50,938 nt of DNA from a candidate division Zixibacteria bacterium SM23_73_2 (GCA_001304315.1 LJUW01000003.1:1-50938); one strand, 5' to 3'; positions 26,796 through 36,519 are shown, counted from the stretch's first letter. Numbers and translations are program-made. The notes: generated from the letters alone by a model not told the origin.

Positions 26796-29552
26796 TTATA
26801 GTTCTTCCAGTCGCTTCTTAGTTTCAATCAACTCGGGCAGATTTTCATCTGCATCTTTCCAGATTTCCAAAAATTTTTGAAAATGGTTTCTTGCCTTTTC
26901 TTTTTTATCCATTTTCTGGTAAACCAATCCAAGGAGATAATGAGCTTGTGCGTAATTTGGATTATATTCAAGCACAGCCTCGAAATTTTCTATTGCTTTA
27001 TTCAATTCTCCTATCTTAAAATAAGCCTCTCCCGATGCATTAACAAAAAATATACGGTCTAAAGACTTAATATTAGCTGCCTGGTTGAAATACTCCAATG
27101 ACTGCTGATAAAGGCGTTTACTAAGGTATACCTCACCTAAGAGATGGTAATAATATGATTTTGACTCCTCTACGTTCGTTTTTTCCATTAATTCTTCAAT
27201 GGCTAAGATCTCAGATTCAGCTTGATCGAACATTCCTTTTTTTACAAAAATCAACCCCTGGATCCAGTGGGCTTCAATCATCTGCGGATCATGTTCCAAG
27301 GATTGCTTACATTGCTGAATAGCCTTTGAATAATCATCCTTTAAATAATAGAGTCTGCCTAAATAAAAACGCGCTTCTGCCTGTTTGACTTCACCTGCAG
27401 ATAAAGTAAGATATTGTTCGTAAGAACGCAGTGCCTGGTCATACATACCTTTTGCCACATAAGTTTCTCCAAGAAGCATTGAGGTGAGTGGAAGGTCGGG
27501 TTTTATTTTGAAGGCACGTTGTAAACTTGTTATCCCCTGATCATAATTACCGACGATTAAGTTGAAGTCTCCTAAAACAACCAGGGGATAAGCCTGATTG
27601 GGCAATAGAGCAGCGTATTTTTCGAACGCGGCATGGGCTTTCTTCAACTTCCCCTGGCGGAGATAAGCCCAGCCGAGGAGGTTGTAGGCGAAACTGCTGT
27701 AATGGGTGACTCCTTGAGGATCAAGCTTTAATACCTTCTCCAACTCAGCTATACCCTCATCAAACATCATTTTCTTCTGATAATAAACCGTTCCAAGATC
27801 GCCATGAGCACCGATGTTTTGTGGATTTATGCTTATCAATCTTTGATAGAATTTGATCGCTAAATCCCAATCGTGCTTGAAATAAGATTCCAGTGCGAGA
27901 GTTTCAACTAATTTTTCCTCATCTAATCTTCCAGAAAATCTTTTTACTTTCTCAATGGTCTCTAAAGCCTTGGATTTTTCACCAATAGTATAATATTGAC
28001 GTGCTAAAGCATTGTAAGCATCTATAAAAGTCGTATCTAAAGCCACTGCTTTCTCTAAGTTGTCGATTGCCTCTTGGTTATGCATCTGGAAGGCTGCTTC
28101 CCATCCAGTGAAATAATATTTGTATGCTTCCAAAGAGGTGGTTGTTAGTTCCCCTATATCCTTCCTCTCTTTTTGTATGTCTCTTATGGAAATCTCCATT
28201 GTTTTTTTTATCTTATCCGTAAGATCGTCCACCAAATGCCCTAAGATACTATCTTCTCCCTTTCCTGTAACTCTATAAGGTGGTGCTAAGAGCCTCTTTG
28301 TATCAACATCCAGCACCTGGGTATTAAGCACGAACGTATTACCGCTTTTCATGATGCTTCCCAATATCATGACGTGAATACTCGCCAATTTGCACAAATC
28401 AAATCCTACGGAAGCATCAATGATTTCCATATCTTCAAAACCAAGTGATTTTAAGAGATCAAACATTCGCTGGAAGGTCATGGCTTGCAGATATCTGGAC
28501 TGATTGAGGTCGGTAATTAACATATCTGCCAAAACCTTACGCAGGTAGTCATATCTATCGTCACCGGTCTGATTGTCAAAAAACATCACGCCAATAGGAA
28601 TCTTTCTGGGAATTTGCACCTCCCGCTGACGTATAGTCAACACCATCAAAATTACTGTTAATAACAGAGCTAGGGATATGATTACTACCCTTGTTTTTAT
28701 TGTTTTTTTTCTTTTAATTCTCGGTTTCTTAGTTATTACAAGTTCATCCTCCACTACCTGCAAATCGGCAAATAGCTCATCTGTGCTTTGATACCTCTTA
28801 GCTGGGTTCTTTTCCAAAGCTTTATTTACAATCGCATTCAGACTTTCCGGTATCTCTTTATTCAATTCAACAATCGGTTTAGGGTCTTCATTTAAAATGG
28901 AATAAATTATCGCCTGTTCATATTCACTCTTGAAGGGTAACTGCCCGGTGAGCATCTCATACAGGATAACACCCAAAGACCAGATATCTGTGCGAGGATC
29001 TACTGCTTCTCCACGTGCTTGCTCCGGCGACATATAGGCTACTGTACCCATGGTCGTGTCTGTTTTGGTGATTGTGGTTCGACCAGATAATTTTGCTAAG
29101 CCAAAATCCATAATTTTAGCTTGTCCCTTGGAGGTCACCATGATGTTTTCACTCTTAACATCCCTATGCACTACCCCTTGTTCATGAGCCGCCTGCAGAC
29201 CCCCCACAATCTGAATAGCAATGTTCAGAGCATCATCCATCTTCAGAGGACCTGATGCAATTCTGTCTTTGACACTTTGACCTTCAACGCAGGCCATCGA
29301 AATGAAGGTTTCTCCTGAAGCTTCATCAACTTCGTAGATGGTACAGATATTAGGATGATCCAATGCTGCAGCAGATTGCGCTTCATGGATAAATCGGATT
29401 CTTTCCTCTTCGGTTCCCAGAGCTTGTGGGGTTAGAAATTTCAGGGCCACGGTGCGTTTCAGTTTAGTGTCGTAAGCTTTGTAGACTACACCCATTCCAC
29501 CTTCGCCAAGTTTTTCCAGGATTTTGTAATGAGATATGCTTTTACCTATCAT
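26796..29552 (-). CDS. Ser/Thr protein kinase with TM, FlgO/TolB-N-like domain and C-terminal TPR repeats
   Basis: ILEKLGEGGMGVVYKAYDTKLKRTVALKFL, HRDVKSENIMVTSKGQAKIMDFGLAKL, GTVAYMSPEQARGE, TM at VVIISLALLLTVILMVLTI, many TPRs. Confidence 0.94.
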   Translation of the reverse strand: MIGKSISHYKILEKLGEGGMGVVYKAYDTKLKRTVALKFLTPQALGTEEERIRFIHEAQSAAALDHPNICTIYEVDEASGETFISMACVEGQSVKDRIASGPLKMDDALNIAIQIVGGLQAAHEQGVVHRDVKSENIMVTSKGQAKIMDFGLAKLSGRTTITKTDTTMGTVAYMSPEQARGEAVDPRTDIWSLGVILYEMLTGQLPFKSEYEQAIIYSILNEDPKPIVELNKEIPESLNAIVNKALEKNPAKRYQSTDELFADLQVVEDELVITKKPRIKRKKTIKTRVVIISLALLLTVILMVLTIRQREVQIPRKIPIGVMFFDNQTGDDRYDYLRKVLADMLITDLNQSRYLQAMTFQRMFDLLKSLGFEDMEIIDASVGFDLCKLASIHVMILGSIMKSGNTFVLNTQVLDVDTKRLLAPPYRVTGKGEDSILGHLVDDLTDKIKKTMEISIRDIQKERKDIGELTTTSLEAYKYYFTGWEAAFQMHNQEAIDNLEKAVALDTTFIDAYNALARQYYTIGEKSKALETIEKVKRFSGRLDEEKLVETLALESYFKHDWDLAIKFYQRLISINPQNIGAHGDLGTVYYQKKMMFDEGIAELEKVLKLDPQGVTHYSSFAYNLLGWAYLRQGKLKKAHAAFEKYAALLPNQAYPLVVLGDFNLIVGNYDQGITSLQRAFKIKPDLPLTSMLLGETYVAKGMYDQALRSYEQYLTLSAGEVKQAEARFYLGRLYYLKDDYSKAIQQCKQSLEHDPQMIEAHWIQGLIFVKKGMFDQAESEILAIEELMEKTNVEESKSYYYHLLGEVYLSKRLYQQSLEYFNQAANIKSLDRIFFVNASGEAYFKIGELNKAIENFEAVLEYNPNYAQAHYLLGLVYQKMDKKEKARNHFQKFLEIWKDADENLPELIETKKRLEEL

Positions 29553-30119
29553 TTTAATACGAAATACCTCCTATTGACATTTTACTAAAAAATAAACTGT
29601 TGTCAAGCATAAAATAAGGGATGGAGCTAACAGTACTGACAGTTCTGGGAGTTCCCAAATTCCGTGTTAGATGCTTTTACCGCACTCAGGGAAAGGGTTT
29701 CTCCCTCAAGTTACAAAAACGTTGAATAAGATTTTAAACCTAAAAATAGTTGTTTACTATAATATTGAGGAAAGTGAATGTTGTAATTCTCTACAACTCT
29801 CAATTAACTGTATTAACACAAAAGAAACAAAGTAAGCAGCATGGTAGGTACAATTGGGGGTTAGTTGATTCATTGATAAGCTGTTAAGGGTAACTACTAT
29901 ATCTGTTCTTCTAGATTGAATGAAGTAATATTTAGATGGAAATCTTGGCGTGATTTCTCACAGGCTGATTCATAATCAAACTTAAGGATTAGGGGGTAAA
30001 TACCCCCGTGTTTCAATTTGTTTCAATTCGGATTGTGTTTCTTGGGTCTTTATGGGCTACCGCAAAAAGATTAAGTTTTCGTTTCTCTTTGCAATAGCCA
30101 TCCATATATAATTTAGAAA

Positions 30120-30173
30120 CAGTGTCTAAAAGGGTTTAAATCCCAAGTCCGGTATTTTTAATTTCCTCATTAT
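30120..30173 (+). pseudogene. decayed copy of the tRNA-Leu 3' half plus flank
   Basis: CAGTGTCTAAAAGGG-TTTAAATCCCAAGTCCGGTATTTTTAATTTCCTCATTATC aligns with 26159-26222 CAGTGTCCGAAAGGGCATGTGGGTTCGAATCCCGCCTTCGGCATTTTTAGTTTCCTCGTTTTC; most differences are transitions. Confidence 0.5.
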
Positions 30174-30409
30174 CGATGTTTTATACTTATAGTATTTCTG
30201 TTTTAAACTTTATTTCATTTCTCTCGCCCATCTGGCTTTAGGCTGTCCTATGATCATGATAAAGTTAGGAATTTCTACATGAGGAGATTATTTCTTTGAG
30301 CTTTGAAATTTTGAACTAATTCGGAAATTTAAGCTCCCTATAAAAAGGCAGCTAAGAAAAAAGATACAGTTTTACTTTGAAATAATTCATATAAACCCTA
30401 AAATTTAAC

Positions 30410-30437
30410 TTGACAAAACATTATAAATTGTTATATT
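30410..30437 (+). promoter_or_regulatory. sigma70-like promoter TTGACA-N16-TATATT
   Basis: TTGACAAAACATTATAAATTGTTATATT upstream of the dockerin-type gene. Confidence 0.65.
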
Positions 30438-30533
30438 TAATAAAGAAATATTTAAGAAAGGAGATAGGCACCCCCAATTTTTTGTTAGGATTTTTTTAGT
30501 ATCTTTAACCTAACAAAAAGAAAGGAGTCAGAG

Positions 30534-31445
30534 ATGTTTAATCTGACTACTAAGTTTTATGGGGGGATTTTTATATCCTTTTTTCTTTTAATCCTCTTAA
30601 TCTCATTCACCATCTCTCATACGGATCCTCTTACGCAAGCAGATACTTTCTACTGGCGAGGAGACGTTAACCTAAATGAATATGCATTTGAGATTTCTGA
30701 TGTGATTTGTTTTAGACCGTGTTTTCTAAGCGGTCATCTTTGCACCTACGATCAAATTGGAATCGACAATTATTGGTACGGGATCTCAATTCAAGCGAGT
30801 GATGTCAATTTCGACAACATCCCTTTGACCCTCTCGGATTTTGTTTTCATTGCAGAGGTTGTAAAAAATGAAGCATTGCCCTGGGATACCGTATCCCCAT
30901 CGGATGATACGGTTTATGTGGATACTGCCACGAATGGAAACCAGATCATTGTTTCTTCTACTTCCCCGGATACCATCGGGGGGATAGTATTGGTCTTCAG
31001 CTCAACCTCTGATATCTCTAATTTGGTTAACCACTCTGATATGGCCTTCGACTGGCACCAGGAGTCCGGACAGCTCAGAGTCCTGCTCTGGTCTTTGTTC
31101 CCCGGCGAGATGCCCGTTCCTCCTGGCACGGTCGAGCTTTTTTCATTCGAATGCGATGGCAAGGTTGTAATAGACAGTCTGGCTGCGGCAAACTCCAGAG
31201 CAGGAGAAATGCACTGTCCCTTTACCTTATGCGGTGACGTGAATGTGGATGGTTATATAGACTTATCTGACGTTATCTATTTGGCGAATTACTATCTCGA
31301 AGGTGGAGATTCACCTCCAGATCCAATCTGGCGAGCCAATGCTAATGGTGATTATGTGATTGATCTTTCGGATGTGATATATTTAGCTAAATTCAAGTTA
31401 ACAGGCGGTCCACAACCTCATGGATGTGGATTCTATGAGCCTTGA
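30534..31445 (+). CDS. secreted protein with dockerin type I-like calcium-binding repeats
   Basis: N-terminal signal/TM segment; C-terminal GDVNVDGYIDLSDVIYLANYYLEGG and ANANGDYVIDLSDVIYLAKFKLTGG dockerin repeats. Confidence 0.85.
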   Translation: MFNLTTKFYGGIFISFFLLILLISFTISHTDPLTQADTFYWRGDVNLNEYAFEISDVICFRPCFLSGHLCTYDQIGIDNYWYGISIQASDVNFDNIPLTLSDFVFIAEVVKNEALPWDTVSPSDDTVYVDTATNGNQIIVSSTSPDTIGGIVLVFSSTSDISNLVNHSDMAFDWHQESGQLRVLLWSLFPGEMPVPPGTVELFSFECDGKVVIDSLAAANSRAGEMHCPFTLCGDVNVDGYIDLSDVIYLANYYLEGGDSPPDPIWRANANGDYVIDLSDVIYLAKFKLTGGPQPHGCGFYEP

Positions 31446-31572
31446 GTTTTAAACAATGAGGCCCCTTGTTAGGGATGTGAAGTTTATTCTTGGGATCAAC
31501 AGATGATTTTTACAATCATTTTGGCCCCTTTTTGGATTTTATAAAAGATGTCGTAGGCAATTATAAATCAAA

Positions 31573-31610
31573 GGGGTAGGATGGAAAACGTCCTACCCCT
31601 GTTTAATTTA
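31573..31610 (+). terminator. probable Rho-independent terminator
   Basis: GGGGTAGGA-TGGAAAACG-TCCTACCCC followed by TGTTTAATTTA. Confidence 0.55.
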
Positions 31611-31700
31611 ATTGACTAAAAACTGCGATTTGGTCCTTCCTTTTAAATTCAGGGTAAGGAATAAAATTTTTACTCAATTAAATCTTTTTATAAAAATCAG

Positions 31701-31728
31701 TTGACGAGAAATCTTTTTATATTATATT
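31701..31728 (+). promoter_or_regulatory. sigma70-like promoter TTGACG-N16-TATATT
   Basis: TTGACGAGAAATCTTTTTATATTATATT upstream of the TPR lipoprotein gene. Confidence 0.6.
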
Positions 31729-31777
31729 CATAAACTGAAATTTGGGGAAAATTAGGAAAAAACAAAAGGAGACGGAT

Positions 31778-32368
31778 ATGAAGGTAAATACATATATCAA
31801 GATTGTGCTTATACTTTTGAGCTTTTCAATATCGATTAACAGTTGTACCAAGAAGAAGACCGAGAAACAACTTTTTACCGAGGCTGATTCTCTTTTGGCT
31901 GTGGGGGAACATCAGGCTGCACTGAAAGCTTATCGGGAGATTGTCAAACTCTATCCACAAACTCCCGGTGTTCCCAAAGCGCTTTTTTTGATGGGGATTA
32001 TCTATTTAGATAATTCTAAGGATGAAAAAGCAAAAGAAGTTTTTAAGAAAATCTTAAAAGAAAATCCTGACTATGATCTGGAAAAGGAGTTTTACGATTT
32101 TGCTCAGGAGAGCCAGAACAGCGGAAAGCCTGAGCTGGCAATTGACCTTTATCAACAAACAATTGATTTTTTCCCGGAAAGCTCCAATAAGTACAAAGCT
32201 TTGTTTTTAACCGGTTTCGTATATTCAGAACAATTGCAAGATTACGATAAGGCAAAGGAGGCTTATCAGAAGGTTATGGATTACTACCCGGATTGCGATT
32301 TAGCTGATGATGCTAAGTTTATGCTTGAAAACCTTGGATCTGATTCTCTACCTAAGGAAGTGAAATGA
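31778..32368 (+). CDS. tetratricopeptide repeat lipoprotein
   Basis: MKVNTYIKIVLILLSFSISINSCTKKK signal and lipobox-like Cys; TPR units. ATG 31778 preferred over TTG 31742. Confidence 0.85.
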   Translation: MKVNTYIKIVLILLSFSISINSCTKKKTEKQLFTEADSLLAVGEHQAALKAYREIVKLYPQTPGVPKALFLMGIIYLDNSKDEKAKEVFKKILKENPDYDLEKEFYDFAQESQNSGKPELAIDLYQQTIDFFPESSNKYKALFLTGFVYSEQLQDYDKAKEAYQKVMDYYPDCDLADDAKFMLENLGSDSLPKEVK

Positions 32369-32612
32369 AGATAATGTAAATTCAATATTTCCTGTTGTTG
32401 GTACTTCGCTTGTAGCTATCGAAACTTACCTGGATTTTTGAACCAAGTATGGGGCTTTTGCCTAAGTCTACAAATATCACCCTCCCTGTCCCCGGCGGTC
32501 AGGCCGGGAAATGAAGTGAAGGGTCTATTATTTTGCAGTAAAAATGAGATTCTTCCTCCCGTTGTTAGCGGGACTCAGAATGACAAAATGGGGTTGAACA
32601 ACAATCCCGTAT

Positions 32613-32646
32613 TTTAAATAAAAGGCAAGGCTTTTTGCCTTGCCCT
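32613..32646 (-). terminator. Rho-independent terminator
   Basis: Minus strand GGCAAGGC-AAAAA-GCCTTGCC followed by TTTTATTT, just past the stop of the 32663-33919 gene. Confidence 0.75.
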
Positions 32647-32662
32647 CCAAGAAGTGAGGATT

Positions 32663-33919
32663 TTATTTTTCAAAAAACTCCACTTTTTCGAAATCCTCCC
32701 ACTCGACAGTATATTCCCTTCCGTTCTCCGATATGAAGATTCCCTTGTTTTCATCATTGACATCGTTGGAGTCTTCCAGAGTAAAGGTCTTTCCGTTTTT
32801 TAAGGTTACCTCCGCTCCCCAGAAGGAACGCTTTTTGATCGATTTTATCTGACCGAATTCCAACATAACTTCCAGGTCCTGGTAATCACCGTTGAGCATC
32901 TCCCAGGTATATTCCTCGTCATCGTCCCAGGTTATGAAGCCGGTATAAGAATCTCTGTCCTCGGTATAGACTGTTCCGTAAAGGCGTTTTCCCCCATCGT
33001 ATTCATCGTAATTTTTAATATATCTTTCTCCCACATCTAAAAATTCCAGCTCGTCAAAATCTCCCCACTTTACCTCAACCCTTCCGAAATTTGGATCCTC
33101 AACCAAAATCCCCCGGTTGGAGGAGTTAACGTCGTTGGTTCCACTTAAGTTGAGTTTAACTCCATTCTTTAAATAAACCAAGGCTGAGCTACGGGAGTGG
33201 CGCTCGATCTTTTTTATATTTCCGAAAGGTATCTCCCAGTCTCTTCGGTCCTCTTCTCCGTCCAGGATATCGGTGGAGAAAATCTCATCCTGATCCCAGG
33301 TGATGAACCCCACGAACTCTTCGCCGTCTCTGGTGGTAAGCCTTCCGTAGAGTCTTTTTTTATCATCCTGGGGCAGATCTTCCGGTTCATTTTCGAAAAC
33401 CACCTTATCCAGATCCTCCCAATCCAATTTGACTGTCCCATAATCTGGATCCAATACCACGATCTCCCTGACCGAGCTCCCGATATCGGTACTGTAACCT
33501 TTGACCTTGATGTTATCACCGGATTTAAGATATATGGTTGCCTTGTTGCTGGAGCGAGGTCTTATGGATTGAATGTGCCCGAACTTGATCCCCATGGAGG
33601 CGCTGGAGTATTCCCCACTTTTGCTCCAGCTTATCCGGATTCCAAATATCACGATATCCTCTTCTTTATCCCGCCCTTCGGAGTGGGGAGTACGATAGCT
33701 TTTAGTGCAATCGAGTATGTCCTCCCATATTCCTTCGTTTTTATCCCATGTTATTCTACCCTGGTAGACCTCCCCGTCCTCGGTATAGATCCTGCCGTAG
33801 ATTCTTCCTGTGGCAGGAAAAATATCGGATACAACCCAAAAGGTTAAAAGAAGAAAGAAAATATAAGTTGTTATCACCTGCTTAGTCATGTTGAATCCTT
33901 TGTTTAAAGTCCTGTGCAA
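32663..33919 (-). CDS. secreted hypothetical protein with three tandem beta-rich repeats
   Basis: Signal peptide; three copies of (R/K)(I/L)YGxxxTxDxxxxxGxITWDxxE...(I/V)xWxDx(D/E)xxxF. Start may be MTKQVITTY. Confidence 0.7.
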   Translation of the reverse strand: MHRTLNKGFNMTKQVITTYIFFLLLTFWVVSDIFPATGRIYGRIYTEDGEVYQGRITWDKNEGIWEDILDCTKSYRTPHSEGRDKEEDIVIFGIRISWSKSGEYSSASMGIKFGHIQSIRPRSSNKATIYLKSGDNIKVKGYSTDIGSSVREIVVLDPDYGTVKLDWEDLDKVVFENEPEDLPQDDKKRLYGRLTTRDGEEFVGFITWDQDEIFSTDILDGEEDRRDWEIPFGNIKKIERHSRSSALVYLKNGVKLNLSGTNDVNSSNRGILVEDPNFGRVEVKWGDFDELEFLDVGERYIKNYDEYDGGKRLYGTVYTEDRDSYTGFITWDDDEEYTWEMLNGDYQDLEVMLEFGQIKSIKKRSFWGAEVTLKNGKTFTLEDSNDVNDENKGIFISENGREYTVEWEDFEKVEFFEK

Positions 33920-34080
33920 ACAAAAATTCGTTTGCTTTTTATCTCATTTCCTTTTAAAATATATGGATAAAAGGAATAAAAGGTTTCAAAAAAATTGATA
34001 ATGCTACAATATATTGTTTTTTTAGGTTGACAATAACAAAATGTTGTATTATTTATTTCAAAAAGCCTCAGGAGATAGTC

Positions 34081-34521
34081 TTGAAAGTAGTTTTGCAAAG
34101 GGTTAAGGAAGCATCGGTTGAGGTAGACCAGAGGAAGGTGGGTGAGATAGGAAAGGGATTGACACTCCTTGTTGGAGCAAAAAACGGTGATACTGAAAAG
34201 GACTGTTCCTATTTAGCAGATAAAGTTGTTAACTTGAGAATCTTCGAGGATAACCAGGGCAAGATGAACCTTTCCGCTCTGGATATGAAAGCTGAAATCC
34301 TGGTTATCTCCCAGTTCACCCTCTACGGTGATGCATCCAAGGGCAGAAGGCCAAGCTTTACCGGGGCTTTGGAACCCAGGGAAGCGGAAAGGCTTTATTT
34401 GAAATTTGTCCAGCTTTTAAAAGAAAAAGGATTGAGGGTAAAGGAGGGGATTTTTGGTGCTAAGATGTTAGTTAAAATTTTTAACTGGGGTCCGGTCACA
34501 TTCATTCTCGAGAGCAGATGA
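34081..34521 (+). CDS. dtd: D-aminoacyl-tRNA deacylase
   Basis: KVVLQRVKEASVEVDQRKVGEIGKGLTLLVGA, NLRIFEDNQGKMNLS, VISQFTLYGDASKGRRPSF, FGAKMLVKIFNWGPVTFILES. TTG start at 34081. Confidence 0.95.
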   Translation: MKVVLQRVKEASVEVDQRKVGEIGKGLTLLVGAKNGDTEKDCSYLADKVVNLRIFEDNQGKMNLSALDMKAEILVISQFTLYGDASKGRRPSFTGALEPREAERLYLKFVQLLKEKGLRVKEGIFGAKMLVKIFNWGPVTFILESR

Positions 34522-34554
34522 ATCTTTTAAAGAAACTATGTTTAATTAATCAAT

Positions 34555-35172
34555 ATGAACACTGAGAAGCTTAAGAGTTCAAAAAGGTTTCAGATTTTAA
34601 AAGATGTTAAGCTGATTTTAGCTTCGAGTTCCCCGAGGAGAAAACAGATATTGAGAAGGGAGGGGTTTGAGTTCGAGGTTTTGATCCCCAGGCACGTCGA
34701 GGTGAAGGATATATCTTCGGATCCTGTATCCCACGTGCTCAGACTTTCAAAAGAAAAGGCTGAATCGGTTCTGGATAAGGTTAAAGGTGGTTTGATCCTG
34801 GGAGCGGATACCATCGTGGTTCTTGAGGGTAAGATATTGGGAAAGCCAAAAGACAAAGACGAAGCTTTTCTTATTCTCAATAGATTAAGCGGTAAGACTC
34901 ACCAGGTTTACACCGGAATAACCTTGATCCATAAAGAGACCGGGAAAAACAGATCGGATTACGACTGCACCAGGGTGAAATTCAACCAGTTAAAAAAAGA
35001 GGAGATTTTAAATTACATAGCTACTGGAGAACCCATGGATAAAGCCGGAGCTTACGGGATTCAAGGGATGGGTGGTTTTCTGGTGGAGGGTATTCAGGGT
35101 GAGTTGGATAACGTTATTGGGCTTCCAGTGAAGAGCTTAAAGAGGCTTTTGGTAGAATTCAATTCAGGTTAA
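34555..35172 (+). CDS. maf: Maf family nucleotide pyrophosphatase
   Basis: LILASSSPRRKQILRREGFEFEVL, LGADTIVVLEGKILGKPKD, SGKTHQVYTGI, GEPMDKAGAYGIQGMGGFLVEGIQGELDNVIGLPV. Confidence 0.95.
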   Translation: MNTEKLKSSKRFQILKDVKLILASSSPRRKQILRREGFEFEVLIPRHVEVKDISSDPVSHVLRLSKEKAESVLDKVKGGLILGADTIVVLEGKILGKPKDKDEAFLILNRLSGKTHQVYTGITLIHKETGKNRSDYDCTRVKFNQLKKEEILNYIATGEPMDKAGAYGIQGMGGFLVEGIQGELDNVIGLPVKSLKRLLVEFNSG

Positions 35173-35175
35173 GAA

Positions 35176-35955
35176 ATGAAAAGCATAGGAATATATCTGA
35201 GATCTCAGAGGAGATTAAAGGGTTTCAGGATATCCAAGATAGCGGATGAGCTGAAAATAAAGCCTGAATATATTAAGGCTATGGAGAATGACAGGTTAGA
35301 CCTGTTGCCCACCAAGGCTCATCAGAGGGTCTTTCTTAAATCCTATGCTGAATTCTTAGGAGTCGATTTCGAGAAGATCAAAGGGAAATTTATCGATAAA
35401 GGGGAGGGGATCAAAGAAAAACAGGATATCTATGAGGTTGAGCCTCCTAAAGCTGGTGGAAGTTTGCTCCACCTCTTTTTAGGACTGGTCTTGGGTTTTG
35501 TAATAGTTGGATTTTTTCTCAAATTCGCTGAATTGGAGGAGTTTACTTTCGAATCTGAGATAAATCCAGAGGTTTACGGTCCTTTTCCTGTTGAGGAAGA
35601 GATTACGCCCGTGGTTCCCCCCTTTTTTCCCGAGACGGAGGATGGAATGCTTTTAAGGCTGGAAGCCTTTGAAAACAGCTGGCTTACTGTGGTGGGGGAT
35701 GGTGTGAATTTATTTAAAGGCATTATTGGCAAAAATACAGCTATGGATTTTCCTGCAAAAAACGATTTTGTAATCCAGATGGGTAGACCGGAGGTTTTAA
35801 GGGGATTTGTAAACGGACAGATTTTAAAGCCATTTCATTTAAATGAAAGTTCCAAGAGACTGGAGTTGAACACAAAAAACTACAAGTCGTTTTTGGACAG
35901 CACTTATATTCCAAAAGCCGAACCGGAACAAAAAGAGGATAGAGTTGAGGAATAA
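35176..35955 (+). CDS. RodZ-like protein: helix-turn-helix, TM and DUF4115-like domain
   Basis: GIYLRSQRRLKGFRISKIADELKIKPEYIKAMENDRLDLLP (HTH), one TM, C-terminal LRLEAFENSWLTVVGDGVNLFKGII. Confidence 0.85.
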   Translation: MKSIGIYLRSQRRLKGFRISKIADELKIKPEYIKAMENDRLDLLPTKAHQRVFLKSYAEFLGVDFEKIKGKFIDKGEGIKEKQDIYEVEPPKAGGSLLHLFLGLVLGFVIVGFFLKFAELEEFTFESEINPEVYGPFPVEEEITPVVPPFFPETEDGMLLRLEAFENSWLTVVGDGVNLFKGIIGKNTAMDFPAKNDFVIQMGRPEVLRGFVNGQILKPFHLNESSKRLELNTKNYKSFLDSTYIPKAEPEQKEDRVEE

Positions 35956-36517
35956 GCTTTTATTTAATATCCTGGTGAAAAATCTTGTGGTTTTGAAAAC
36001 GAGGCTTTTTTTCAATCCGAAAGTGCTTTCGTTTTGTGAGGTTTTAAATAAAGCAAAAAGGGTTTTGATTCTTCTTCCAACCAAAGCAGAGTCGTTTCCC
36101 AAAGCTTTGAACCATCTGGGCTCTTTAAGTGCTTTTGTTTCCGATTCAGAAAAATTTTTATTTCTGCCTTTTCAGCAGGAGGGATTCTCGTCCCATCTGA
36201 AAAATTACAGAATGATAATTTTGAAAAAATCAGATCTGAATTGGTTTTCCTTGCCAAACAAAGAATTTATCCAGAGGCTGAAAAATCTCAGGTTTGATAT
36301 TACCATAGATCTGGATCTGGAGAAAAACTTTTTGAATTCCTATCTATCGTTTCTCTCCGGTTCGCCACTGAGAATAGGGGTAAAAAACAAGGCGGGATTG
36401 CCATTTTATAATTTCGAGATCTCTTTGTCTGAGGATGAAAGATATCTGGACGAATTATATGAATCTTTTACTGAGACGCTGATAAAATTCAATAACTTCA
36501 AAGAAGAGATGAGGTAG
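35945..36517 (+). CDS. hypothetical protein (possibly glycosyltransferase-9-like)
   Basis: 190-aa ORF overlapping the rodZ-like stop and ending 3 nt before smc; KRVLILLPTKAE and SFLSGSPLRIGVKNK are weakly GT9-like. Confidence 0.6.
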   Translation: MRNKLLFNILVKNLVVLKTRLFFNPKVLSFCEVLNKAKRVLILLPTKAESFPKALNHLGSLSAFVSDSEKFLFLPFQQEGFSSHLKNYRMIILKKSDLNWFSLPNKEFIQRLKNLRFDITIDLDLEKNFLNSYLSFLSGSPLRIGVKNKAGLPFYNFEISLSEDERYLDELYESFTETLIKFNNFKEEMR

Positions 36518-36519
36518 GT

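Noticed and set aside
34027-34080. N-terminal extension of dtd from TTG 34027
   Set aside because: The TTG is the -35-like TTGACA of a promoter, and Dtd homology begins at 34081.
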